From NCBI RefSeq assembly GCF_048771995.1, contig NC_133043.1, forward strand, positions 5,573,001 to 5,637,000: 64,000 nt of DNA, written 5' to 3'. The translations under genes and the position numbers were made by a program. This DNA comes from Taeniopygia guttata. Lineage: Eukaryota; Chordata; Aves; Passeriformes; Estrildidae. The notes beneath the pieces were generated by a model. The model was given only the letters and a program-made list of their open reading frames with translations. It was not told the origin of the DNA and ran no database searches. Every line of letters begins with the position of its first letter. Within the stretch, counting starts at the first letter, position 1. Below are positions 1 to 22,454 of this stretch, in pieces.

Positions 1-104
1 GTAACGTGGGTCATCCCCCACGGACCGCACCGTGAGACGCCCAGAGCCCACATGGCTGCGGATTTAGGAGGTTCCACTGGGCTCTCCAGCCTTTCCCCCC
101 TTAC

Positions 105-491
105 CTCCTCCACCAGCGCGGCGAAGTGCGGCAGGGGCTCTGCGGGCAGGTCCCCGCACAGCAGCTCGGCGGGGCCGGGGCCGGCTGCGGGCGGCCGGAG
201 GAAGAAAAGCGCTTTGGCGGCGGCGGGGGGCGGCGGGGGCGGCCCGGGGCTGAGCTCCAGCTGGCCGGCCGGGCCCCGCCAGGCGAGCAGCGCCGGGCCC
301 GCCGCGCCCCTCACGAACCCGCGCAGCGCCGGCCCCGCCAGGCCGCGCCCCGCGGGCAGCGCCAGCGCCCGCTCCGCCAGCCGCGCCAGCCGCGCCGCGC
401 CCCGCTCCTCCGGGGGCTCCTCCGGGGGCTCCTCCGGGGGCTCCTCCCGCTCCGGGGGCTCCTCCATCCCGGTTTCGCCCACCGCCTCCAT
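105..491 (-). CDS. DNAH9: First coding exon of an axonemal outer-arm dynein heavy chain (DNAH9-like), partial
   Basis: Read on the minus strand from the ATG at 491, this exon encodes 129 residues and ends at a consensus donor (GAG|gtaagg, last exon base 105). The rest of the gene lies beyond the left edge. Axonemal beta-type dynein heavy chains are the ATPase motors of ciliary outer arms, and this part belongs to the N-terminal tail. Recognition rests on the distal half, where AKALFFLR is followed by CGDLPAEPLPHFAALVEE. From memory of the family, this matches the start of DNAH9 closely and DNAH17 and DNAH11 less well. Upstream of it the exon encodes an acidic Glu-Glu-Pro-Pro repeat and an Ala/Leu/Arg-rich stretch. 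A second in-frame ATG at 467 has better start context. Base composition is extremely GC-rich, typical of a CpG-island first exon. The family call is fairly sure, the paralogue less so. Confidence 0.62.
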
Positions 492-700
492 CCGCCCGGC
501 TCCGCTGAGTGTTTGCGAGGAGCGGCCGCCGTTGCCCGGGCGCTCCCGGGATGCGAGGGCGGTCCCAGCGCCGCCGCCTCCCTCCGCCCGTCCCAGCGCG
601 TTTCGCTCATCCCGGCAGCTCCGTGCAGCCCCAGAGGGAATTCCCGGCTGGCTCCACGGGAATTTTTTTCCAAATTGGGCATTCTCACCCCCTGGTGCTG
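492..700 (-). promoter_or_regulatory. CpG-rich 5' flank and probable promoter of the DNAH9-like gene
   Basis: This is a GC- and CpG-rich stretch directly upstream of the DNAH9-like start codon. It contains a forkhead-type site TGTTTGC at 510-516 and a GTTGCC half-site at 531-536 resembling one arm of an RFX X-box. Motile-cilium genes are typically controlled by FOXJ1 and RFX factors, so both sites fit, but single short matches are weak evidence. No transcription start can be fixed from sequence alone. Confidence 0.4.
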
Positions 701-784
701 CTCCCGACACCGGCGTACCTGCGCCGTGCAGATTCCCTCTCTCCTTGGTGCAGCCGAGGTCCAGCTTCAGGTGGTTCTTTCGCT

Positions 785-1058
785 TCCCAGGCACTGCTGA
801 ATCTGTGTTTTATTCCCTCTCCCTCCTTGTTTGTTCTGACTGGGCTCGCAGAGCTGTGCTGAGTCCCCAGACACTTCTGACTGCCCCTGCTGTCCCTGTG
901 TTCCCTTTGCAGGGCTGGTGAATATCCCGATGGAGCGGAGGAGAGCTTTTGTAAGTAGCCTCTCTGCTCCTGAACGTGGCTTGTGGTGACGGGAGGGCAA
1001 CTTCAGACTCGTGGAGAAGCACCAGCCTTTCCCTAGCATTTTTCTCTCTGATTTAGTG
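785..1058 (+). pseudogene. Inverted, decayed duplicate of ELAC2 exon 18 with flanking introns
   Basis: This stretch is about 90% identical to the reverse complement of 5,693-5,993, which contains ELAC2 exon 18 (5,804-5,842) and parts of introns 17 and 18. Because intron sequence and both splice sites are copied, it arose at DNA level, not from an mRNA. The exon copy at 913-950 is flanked by TTTGCAG and GTAAGTAGCC as in the source. It has lost one of four Gs at the acceptor, so it is 38 rather than 39 bases, and it carries Leu-to-Pro and Leu-to-Phe changes. About 17 bases of the intron 17 part are also missing (near 869). It lies on the opposite strand to ELAC2, between ELAC2 and the DNAH9-like gene, and cannot contribute to either protein. 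Confidence 0.85.
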
Positions 1059-1067
1059 TCTCCCTGG

Positions 1068-1172
1068 GGACTCAGGGCAACAGAGTCAGAACAGCTCAGC
1101 AAGCCCAGTCAGAACAAACAAGAAGGGAGAGGGATTAGAAACACAGATTCAGCAGTGCCTGGGCAGTGAATG
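1068..1172 (-). repeat. Second, same-orientation copy of ELAC2 intron 17 sequence, arm of a fold-back
   Basis: This matches 5,883-5,994 of the window in direct orientation at roughly 85-90%, including CCCAGTCAGAACAAACAA and CAGCAGTGCCTGGGCAGTGA. Homology with 740-870 in inverted orientation continues to about 1,215, so 740-870 and 1,068-1,215 are inverted arms around the exon 18 copy. The interval 1,216-1,950 beyond it holds no gene or repeat I recognise. Confidence 0.75.
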
Positions 1173-1972
1173 AACCACCTGAGGCTGAAACCTGGGTGCT
1201 GTGAGCTCCAGCCACCGCTGTATTTCCACCTCATTAGTACCCTCTCTCCTGTGAGATGCAGTTTGCTATTTTCCAAATAAAAGATCCTTCCATAAATCCA
1301 TGGAAAGCAGCACACGGGTCCTGTGCAGTCCCAGAGCTGCTCGTGTCACCCCAGCAGTAACCAGGTCCTCTCCTGGGCACTCCAGCCTACCCCTACCCTC
1401 ACCTGTCCAGTGACAGGAACATTTTGGTTTTCCTCAGTCCCCTGCTATTCATTAAAGCCCAGGACAGCTTTTCTGGAGGACACAGATGTGCCAATTCTGC
1501 AGTCTCGGCAAGCACCACACTAAAACACAGCTCATCAACAAAAGATGCTTTGCTAATAGTTTGTCCCTTAATTTCCCATAAACTCAAAATGAATTCTTAA
1601 GACTTGTGTGCAAATGGCATTTCCTGAGTGAGGCCTGGGTGTCTAAAAGTTGCCTCCAAAAATGAACTGGAACAGCACAGAACTCCTGTCCTACTTCCAA
1701 ACACAGGCAGCGACAGCAGTGGCAAGTGAAGAAGCAAAGCTGACCCATAAAAAACCTCAGAAAAACTCCTCTTAACCACAGACCTCCCCCCTCTCTGCCT
1801 GCTGTGCCACTTTTCTGTCCCATGCATCCAGAACCAGAATCTGCTCAAGGACACCCGCAGCCATGAGGCTCCAGCATGATCCAGACCTGATGGGCTCACC
1901 AGAGAAATCCAGGTTTTTGTTTCCTCATTAGTGATCCTGACACAACACAGCTTTCTGGCAGATGGCAAGTGG

Positions 1973-1978
1973 TTTATT
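1973..1978 (-). terminator. ELAC2: ELAC2 poly(A) signal AATAAA
   Basis: A canonical AATAAA on the minus strand lies 574-579 bases downstream of the ELAC2 stop codon. The implied 3' UTR is about 2,551 down to about 1,955. No other canonical signal was noticed between the stop codon and this point, so it is the likeliest cleavage signal. The exact site is inferred. Confidence 0.6.
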
Positions 1979-2551
1979 CAGATTCTAAAAGAAAGGGTTT
2001 GGAAAACTGATCTTTTGAAACAAAAAACCAGCAGAGAAAACCAAAATAAAATGGGAACACCGATGCACAGATGTATTCTCACCCCTGATTTAATCTAAAA
2101 CCCTAAAACTGGGTCCCATTTTACTGTTAATTTTCCTATCACCTGGGTTCTCATAGTAAAGGGTGGCATAACCAGCTGAGACATGCTCACCTTCTTCTGG
2201 CAAACCCACGGCCCTCCAGGGCCTCTCACACCTGATCTCTTGCACAGGTCACACCCGCTGCTGTTACATTATCAATACCTCGTAGCATAAACCCCAAAAT
2301 TAAAACAGTTCAGAGAGAAGGTCTGGTTAAAAGAAGAGTTGCCCCATGGACTGGTGAGCCCTCAGAACAGGAGCTTTGTGGGCAGATCCTGTCTCCACAA
2401 GGAGCAGTGCTGCTGACAACGCACTGGAGCTGCAGCCCAGGGAGATCCATGATGACCCAGCAAGCCCAGCCAGCCAGGCCAGCCCCCGTCCCGTGGTGCT
2501 GGAGGCCTGCACAGAGCAGGCTCCTCTCTCAGAGCACAGCACTTGTCCCTC

Positions 2552-15505
<12,954 letters not shown>

Positions 15506-15529
15506 CCGCGCCGCGCCCCGCCCCGCCCC

Positions 15530-15720
15530 GCGCGCCGGCCAATCAGAGGCCAGAGTTCCCGCTTTCGGCCCGCCCCTCTCGTGACGTAGTTCTGTCGGAC
15601 CAATGGGGAGTGGGAACAGCGCCGCCGCCCCGCCCACGAGGCGACGCCGTCCTGCCCGGCGCTGGCGCGTCACCGGGACCGGCCGGGCGGGGCGGGGGAT
15701 GCCGGGCCGGGCGGGGGTGT
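15530..15720 (-). promoter_or_regulatory. ELAC2: ELAC2 CpG-island promoter
   Basis: This is the centre of a CpG island spanning roughly 14,900-15,720. It contains two CCAAT boxes on the plus strand (15,539-15,543 and 15,600-15,604), a CRE-like TGACGTAG (15,582-15,589), and G-runs at 15,680-15,718 that could form a quadruplex. No TATA box is seen, as expected for a housekeeping gene. The transcription start is inferred to lie between about 15,510 and 15,600. Confidence 0.65.
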
Positions 15721-15721
15721 G

Positions 15722-16240
15722 TCCGCTCCGGGTTTGAAATCCGCTCCGGGTTTTGTGTCCAGTCACCACCGGGACTCTGTGTCCGGTCACTGCCGGTCCT
15801 GTGTCCGGTCACTGCCGGTCCTGTGTCCGGTCACTGCCGGGGTCCTGTGTCCGGTCACTGCCGGTCCTGTGTCCGGTCCTGCCGGTCCTGTGTCCGGTCC
15901 AGCCGGTTCTGTGTCCGTTCACTGCCGGTCCTGTGTCCGGTCCTGCCGGTCCTGTGTCCGGTCCTGCCAGTTCTGTGTCCGGTCCGGCCGGTCCTGTGTC
16001 CATTCACTGCCGGTCCTGTGTCCGGTCACTCCCGGGGTCCTGTGTCCGGTTACTGCCGGTCCTGTGTCCGGTCACTCCCGGGATTCTGTGTCCGGTCACT
16101 GCCGGTCCTGTGTCCGGTCCTGCCGGTTCTGTGTCCTGTCACTCCCGGGACTCTGTGTCCGGTCACTACCGGGACTCTGTGTCCGGTCACTACCGGTTCT
16201 GTGTTTGGTCACTGCCGGTTCTGTGTCCGGTCCTGCCTGG
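15722..16240. repeat. 21/22-base CpG-containing minisatellite upstream of ELAC2
   Basis: There are about 23 copies of a unit TGTGTCCGGTCACTGCCGG plus TCC, with variants lacking one base or carrying a CTCCCGGGA insert. Most copies keep two CpGs. It starts about 120 bases upstream of the inferred promoter core. Overlapping long open frames on both strands (one of 226 codons starting at 15,610) are repeat artefacts. Confidence 0.92.
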
Positions 16241-16329
16241 GAAGACAATTCCAGTGCTTTATTATTCTTTCAGTGAAAATTCTTTCCTAATATCCACCCT
16301 GTACCTTCCCTGCCGTAGCTGAGGCTGTG

Positions 16330-16830
16330 TCCTCTGGTTCTGTCCGTGCTGCCCGGGGGCAGAGACCGACCCCACCTGTCTGCAGCCTCCCTTCAGGGGC
16401 TGTGGAGAGCAATGAGGGCACCTCTGAGCCTCCTCTTCTCCAGGCTGAACAACCCCAGCTCCTTCAAACGTTCCTCACAGGGTTTGTGTTCCCAGCCCCT
16501 CTCCAGCCTCGTGGCCTCTTCTGGACGTCCTTCCCAAACTGAGGGGCCAGAGCTGGACACACAATGAGGTGTGCCCTCAGCAGCGCCATGGACAAGGGGA
16601 GAATGAGCTCCCTGCTCCTGCTGGCCACACCATTCCTGATCCAGGCCAGGAGCCATTGGCCTTCTCGCACCAAGGCACACTGCTGCCTCATGTTCAGTCA
16701 GATGTTGCTCAGCATCCCCAGGTCCCTTCCCCCTGAACACTGTCCAGCCACACTGTCCCCAGCTTGTAACATTGTAGGGGATTTTTGTGGCCAAAATGTA
16801 GAATTTGGCGCTTAGGCAGACAGAGCCTGG
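16330..16830 (-). mobile_element. CR1 LINE fragment, reverse orientation
   Basis: Read on the minus strand it shows the CR1 3' reverse-transcriptase tail and UTR, including a frame ending [19 protein letters not shown] and the typical 'lone vehicle' motifs such as GGCCTGGATCAGGAATGG. It is diverged and truncated at both ends, with no intact frame. The stretch 16,830-17,270 beyond it holds nothing I recognise. Confidence 0.85.
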
Positions 16831-17274
16831 CACGTCCCGTCCCACAGAGCCGTTTGTTTGTCCCTGCTGCAGTGACGCCGACACAGGCCCAGCTGGAGCC
16901 TCCCAAACAGGGAACCCCCAGGGTTTATCCCCTCACAGCCTCCTCACTCCCAAACCTGCCTCTGCCTCCCAACCACTTCTTGAGGAAGCCCATCCCACTG
17001 TTTGATCGATCTCTCTCTAAGAAACCGCATCCTAACATCAGTAGGACATTTCCATTTACAAGAGAGATTTAATTGGAGACAGCATTTTCAAGTGGGGCTT
17101 TGAAGCTCTAATGTGTTTCTGCTTTTCAAGTGTCAGAGCTGCTGTAGCATGAGTAGGACTGTGTAAAACTGGAGGTGTTTTTTAGAACCCAGCAGTTGTT
17201 GGCAGTGTAGAGGCTCCATTGCCTGTCAAAGTATAAATTAAATAAATTCCTCTTTGTTCGAGGAGGAACAATAC

Positions 17275-17965
17275 AGTCTATTCCCCAGTCCATTCCCCAT
17301 CCCATTCCCATATCCCACAGCTCCCATATCCCATTCCCCAGTCCATTCCCCATCCCATTCCCATATCCCACAGCTCCCATATCCCATTCCCCATCCCATT
17401 CCCCATCCCATTCCCATATCCCATTCCCATATCCCATTCCCCCATCCCATTCCCACCCCTTTTCCCATCCCATTCCCATATCCCATTCCCCCATCCTATT
17501 TCCCTATCCCATTCCCCATCCTGTTTCCCATCCTATTCCCATATCCCCTTCCCCCATCCCATTCCCCCATCCCATTCCCCATCTCATTCCTATATCCCAC
17601 AAGCTCCCACATCCCATTCCAACATCCCATTCCCATATCCCATTCCCCATATCCCACAAGTTCCCATATCCGATTCTCCCTCCCATTCCCACATCCCATT
17701 CATATATCCCATTTCCCATCCCATTTCCCCATCCCATTACGCATCTCACTCCTATATCCCACAAGCTCCCATATCCCATTCCTCATCCCATTTCCCATCC
17801 CATTCCCACATCCCATTCCCACATCCCATTCCCATATCCCATTCCCACATCCCACTCCCACCCCTATTCCCATCCCATTCCCAGATCCCATTCCCCATCC
17901 CATTCCCACATCCCATTCCCATATCCCGTTCCCCCATCCCACTCCCACATCCCATTCCCCATCCC
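17275..17965. repeat. CCCATTCC-type minisatellite, G-quadruplex-prone
   Basis: This is about 690 bases of short degenerate units such as CCCATTCCCATATC and CCCATTCCCCATC, 12-14 bases each, with occasional CACAAGCT or CACAGCT interruptions giving a higher-order period. The minus strand has GGG runs spaced every 3-6 bases throughout, matching the G-quadruplex consensus many times over. It directly abuts a CpG island. Open frames over it (for example 17,254-18,363) are artefacts. Confidence 0.92.
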
Positions 17966-18200
17966 ATCCCGCCCCGTTCCCGGCCCCGTCCCGCCGCCGC
18001 CGGCGCTGCAGCGGCCGGGGCCCGGCCCTAGGTGGCACCGCGACTCCGCCGCGGCCACCGCGTCCCGCCGGGAGCGGCCGGGACAGCCCCGGCCAGACCC
18101 GCAGCCGCCCGCGATGTCCCGCTGTCCCCGGTGTCCCACCGCCACCCCCCGAGCTGTCCCCGGCTGTCCCACCGCCACCCCCCGAGCTGTCCCGCTGTCC
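17965..18200. promoter_or_regulatory. Small CpG island
   Basis: This is dense in CpG, with GCCGCCGCCGGCGCTGCAGC and several CCCGCCG blocks, and is followed by a 27-base duplication around CCACCGCCACCCCCCGAGC. It could be an unannotated promoter or part of a GC-rich unstable tract. From 18,200 to 19,960 the sequence is moderately GC-rich. Apart from a CTCCTGCAG repeat near 18,425-18,535, I see no gene there. Confidence 0.4.
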
Positions 18201-19964
18201 CCGGGCTGCTCTGTGCCCCCCGGCTGCCCCTGCGCTGCCCTTTGCACATCCTTGCCCAGCACCTGCTGCTGCTTCGGGCTCAGCCCTGTCCGGAGAACCT
18301 CGCACAGCACAGAGCTCCCAGCCCTGTCCCCTGCCTGTCACCTGCCCTCCGTGCCACCTTTAGCACCCCCACGGCAAATCTTGCGGCAAGGCCGGGCTCC
18401 CAGGGCCCCCGCCCGGGGAGCAGAACCAGCTCCTGCAGCTCCTGCAGTGGCACAGGCAGCACCCCTGCCCCATGAGCAGACCCAGCTCCTGCAGCTCCTG
18501 CAGCTCCTGCAGTGGCACAGGCAGGACCCCTGTCCCACGGGTACCCTGTCCCCCTCCAGTTGCAGCAGGCTGGGCCATGGGACCCTGCCCCACTGAGGAT
18601 GGCACCTTGCCCGTGGCCAGCTCCAGGCACAGCTCGTGCAGCCCAGGAGCCCGAGCTGCTGCTGGGTTTCCAGCAGCTCACCCATCCCGGGATGGGCCTT
18701 GAGGCTGCTGCTTGATGTGGGAACTCCTGACGATTAAAGAGGGCCGTGGGGCATTCATGGAATGAATCCCCCCATTCGTTCCTCCCTGGGAGAGTGATCC
18801 CCCAAGGAGGAGCAGCAGGCTTTCCCCCACTCTGAGCTCCAGCCCTCTCCCCATCCTGCTCCTCGCATGGTGTGCATGCCACAGGAGCAGGTCCCTTCAG
18901 GACCCGGCGCCTAGGACTGTCTGGTTGTTGCATGGATGACCCACTCCACCATCTCCTCCAGAAATCAGAGCTCAGCATTCCTGCTGAGGTTTCCCCAGCA
19001 GCTGAGATGGGCCTGGAGAGTGGTGCAGGTCTGTCCTGGCAGAACCGGCCCCTCTTGGTGCCAGCTGGGCTCAGTGGTGCCAGACCCCCATGCAGAGAGA
19101 GAAGCTGGGATCCCACCTCTGCTCGGAGGGGTCCCTAGGCACAAAGCTGCTTCCCCTCACTCCCAGTCATCCATGAACCAAACTGGAGTGAGCACACACT
19201 TCAATGGGTGGCTGACAGCTCACCCTTGACACAGAGCTCGTTTCACTCCATCCCCCTCCTCATTTATTTATGGTCCTTCATGGCAGCGTGGCTTCACCCT
19301 GATGGACGGTGTTTGCACATGTTCCTCTTATCCAGAACATGGGGCTTTGCAGCCACTTCTCTATTTACTGTAATTTTTAGCTCAGACACAAGCAGAACTC
19401 CCACCCTGTCTGGGCGTCTCAGTGCAGAAAACAAGACTAAACTATTTTGGGATGTTTTTCCCTTTTCCTCATACTTGGGTGCTTTCCCATGTGGCTAAAT
19501 CTTTGGAGCCTTGGGGAGGGTGAACCTGTTTCACACACCCCTGAGAGCTGCCTCTGACCCCTGCACACACTTTAACCCCTCCTCTGACCACAGGCACCTC
19601 CCACACAGGGCAGCTTCATGCTCCACTTGGTTTTCCGAGCTAGGAAACACATCCAGTGCTGGGGATGAGCTGAGAGCACAGAGGATGGGAAGGAGCCTCC
19701 CAGGCTCCATCCTCACCCTCCTCCTCGTCACCTCGTCTGGTCACACCTCCTCAGGGTGCCCAGAATACTGTCTACTGCTGCCTCAGGACAAGGAAGGAAC
19801 ATGAGTTTGGCCTTGTTTGCCTGGCAAATGTGGAGAAGAGCCTGGAAAATGCCCCTCTGCCTCCATCACTCCCATTTTAGTCCCACTGGGTGGCACCCGC
19901 CGGGGAAAGGCCGACAATGTGCAACGCTTCCCCCCTCCTGCCTCTGTCACAGCCAAGGGTCTCT

Positions 19965-20400
19965 CCATTGAAGTTTACTTTAAGGTCTAATAAAATTTCC
20001 AAACTGGAAAAATCTTTATGCAGAGGTTTGCTTTGTTTAAAGGAAGAGGACCATAAAGATAAAGCCTCGCCTGCCCGGGCGAGGGGCCGCGGCTCAGCCC
20101 TTCCCTCCCAGCCCGGCTGCGGCCGGAGGAAGAGCTTGTTTTCCTAACGAGAAGTTTGAAGATTAAAAGGGGAAAAAAATCAGCCATTTGGAATCCTCTA
20201 CTGACGCTGCAAATACCCTCGTTAATAGATATGTCTCGTTTTGTTACCTCATTTTAATTAATCACTAAACAAAGACAGCTGCCAAATTTTGGCTCTGGCT
20301 TTGAGCCTACAACTGACTTGAAGCCCTTGAAAAATAGACTATTTATGGTGCCTGGGCTTAAAGCTTAAATTTCTTGTATAAACTTTACCCTTCCTAAGAA
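19965..20400. other. AT-rich block, candidate conserved non-coding element
   Basis: This block contrasts sharply with the GC-rich flanks. It is non-repetitive and holds clustered homeobox-type and MEF2-like strings (TTTTAATTAATCAC near 20,253; CTATTTATGG near 20,339). A GC-rich inset lies at 20,065-20,125. It looks like an enhancer or other constrained element, but conservation cannot be seen from one sequence. The stretch 20,400-20,985 shows nothing recognisable. Confidence 0.3.
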
Positions 20401-20994
20401 TAGCGTGGGGAGAGCTTTGCTGGCCCCATGCACGGTGCCCATGCCCCATGCCCAGCCCCGTGTGGGCCAGGAGGGATCGGGGTCCTTCGTGCTGCTGGCA
20501 GCCCCATCTCACAGTGCAGGAGCAGCTGCACCGGTTCCAGGGTGTCCCTCAACAAGTGCAGTCCCAGCCCTGCTGTCCCCACACAGGCAGGTGCCACCAC
20601 CAGTGGAGGTGCCCGATTCCCTTTGCCAAGTGAGAGTTATCCACAGGGCAGAGCATCCTGGTGCAGGAGAGCATCCCTGTGTCCCTAGGGCTGGCTGGGG
20701 GGCTAAGGGAAGTATTTGTATCCCAGACATTCAGGGTGTGGGGTGAAGTTATTTCATGTTTTAGGGCATGGCTGCTGCCTCCAACCTTGCTACTTTCCCT
20801 GTGGGATGGGGCTCCTGCTTCATACACACCCCAAATACCAGAGCCTTGGGATTTGGCATCGTGATGGAGCTGCTCAGGCTGCCCACAGCAGGGACATGAG
20901 GCTTCTGTGTCCCCCCTTGGATGCCAACGTGGGGCTTCACAGGCTCTGAAAGGGCACTTTTATTGATGTCTGTCTTTTTGGGAGTATCCCGGGC

Positions 20995-21740
20995 AAAGGC
21001 TTCAGCTGTCTGTCCCTCTGCCCGGTGTCTGTCCATCCCACAGCCTGGTGTCTGTCTGTCCCTCTGCCCGGTGTCTGTCTGTCCTGCTGCCCAGTGTCCG
21101 TCTGTCCTGCTGCCTGGTTCTGTCCCTGCTGCCCAGTGTCTGTCTGTCCCACTGCCCAGTGTCCATCTGTCCTGCTGCCCAGTGTCCGTCCTGCTGCCTG
21201 GTTCTGTCCGTCCTGCCTCCTGGTGTCTGTCTGTCCGTCCCTCTGCCCGGTGTCTGTCTGTCCATCCCTCTGCCCGTTGTCTGTCCATCCCTCTGCCCGC
21301 TGTCTGTCCGTCCCTCTGCCCAGTGTCTGTCTGTCCATCCCTCTGTCCGGTGTCTGTCCATCCCTCTGCCCGCTGTCTGTCCATCCCTCTGTCCGGTGTC
21401 TGTCCATCCCTCTGTCCGGTGTCTGTCCATCCCTCTGCCCGCTGTCTGTCCATCCCTCTGTCCGGTGTCTGTCCATCCCTCTGCCCGCTGTCTGTCCATC
21501 CCTCTGTCCGGTGTCTGTCCATCCCTCTGCCCGCTGTCTGTCCATCCCTCTGTCCGGTGTCTGTCTATCCATCCCTCTGCCTGGTGTCTGTCCGTCCCTC
21601 TGCCCGCTGTCTGTCTGTCCATCCCTCTGCCCGCTGTCTGTCCGTCCCTCTGCCCGGTGTCTGTACATCCCTCTGCCCGGTGTCTGTCCGTCCCTCTCCC
21701 CGGTGTCTGTCTGTCCATCCCCCCGCTGTCTGTCCGTCCG
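20995..21740. repeat. 23/27-base GTCTGTCC minisatellite
   Basis: There are about 30 copies of a unit GTCTGTCCATCCCTCTGCCC plus GCT or GGT. Early copies are more degenerate and contain CTGCTGCCCAGT. The array runs straight into a GC-rich island. Several overlapping frames exceed 250 codons, on both strands, and encode only repeat peptides. Confidence 0.93.
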
Positions 21741-22000
21741 TCCCGCCCCGCTCGGATGCTGGCTGCATCCCCCGTGCTCCGCAGCGGCTCCCGCTGCCCT
21801 GCTGCCCCGGAGCGGGAGCGGAGCCAGGCTGCAGGACGAGCTCCTCCAGCTGCAGCCGGGAACCCGCAGCTCATATTTCACCCCGCCAGCAGGTCTGCCA
21901 CTCGGGTGACACCAAACGCGTGTCACACGCGCTGGAGGCACGGGCGGACGGCCCCCGCCCGCCCACACAGCCCCGGCCGCGATGCTGCAGCCGTCTGCTG
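21735..22000. promoter_or_regulatory. CpG-rich island after minisatellite
   Basis: This is a CpG-enriched, non-repetitive stretch (for example GGAGCGGGAGCGGAGCC at 21,809-21,825) immediately downstream of the 23-base array. A candidate promoter or CpG island. No coding region can be attached to it. Confidence 0.35.
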
Positions 22001-22126
22001 CCTGCATGGCTAAAATAAACTGAATAAACGGAATAAACTGGCTGATGCGCAGCCGGCACTGCAGTGCTCGCGACTGAAGCGGGACGGAAACCCAGCTGTG
22101 CCCGCCGTGCCGGTCCTGTCAGCACC

Positions 22127-22415
22127 TGCCTGGATCTGGGGTGCTGCCACACCCAAACCCCGTGTCCTGCCTGGATCCGGGGTGCTTCCATACCCAAACC
22201 CCTTGTCCTGCCTGGATTTGGGGTGCTGCCACATCCAAACCCAACATCCTGCCTGGATCCGGGGTGCTTCCATACCTAAACCCAACATCCTGCCTGGATC
22301 TGGGGTGCTGCCACACCCAAACCCCATGTCCTGCCTGGATCCGGGGTGCTGCCACATCCAAACCCAACATCCTGCCTGGATCCGGGGTGCTTCCATACCT
22401 AAACCCCATCCTGCT
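22127..22415. repeat. 41-base minisatellite, about 7 copies
   Basis: The units begin TGCCTGGATCCGGGGTGC and continue with CCACACCCAAACCCC or a CCATACCTAAACCC variant. Two sub-families alternate (TGCTGCCACA and TGCTTCCATA), suggesting duplication of a two-unit block. The array ends about 40 bases before an LTR-like element. Confidence 0.92.
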
Positions 22416-22454
22416 TCCCCATATCAGCACCCCAGGACATTTGTAAACACAGGT

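Noticed and set aside
105..491. DNAH17 or DNAH11 as the identity of the first exon
   Set aside because: Both are relatives, but the AKALFFLR plus CGDLPAEPL combination fits DNAH9 better from memory, and DNAH9 is the one syntenic with ELAC2. Not excluded without alignment.
52..921. 289-codon plus-strand open frame
   Set aside because: It overlaps the dynein exon on the opposite strand and the exon 18 duplicate. It is open because of extreme GC content, and its product is low-complexity Ser/Ala/Pro.
913..950. Functional alternative ELAC2 exon
   Set aside because: It is on the opposite strand, lies downstream of the poly(A) signal, is one base short and carries missense changes.
15610..16322. 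Three 185-226-codon frames with Cys/Pro/Val repeats
   Set aside because: All three frames and the reverse strand are open at once, which is a property of the 21/22-base tandem repeat.
16393..16884. 163-codon minus-strand frame as a gene
   Set aside because: It is the CR1 LINE 3' region, recognisable by [17 protein letters not shown], and is truncated.
17254..18363. 369-codon frame beginning in the CCCATTCC array
   Set aside because: The first part encodes only Pro-Ile-Pro-His repeat peptides and the rest runs into GC-rich non-coding DNA. No start context or homologue was recognised.
20761..22018. Overlapping 250-365-codon frames on both strands
   Set aside because: Artefacts of the GTCTGTCC minisatellite.
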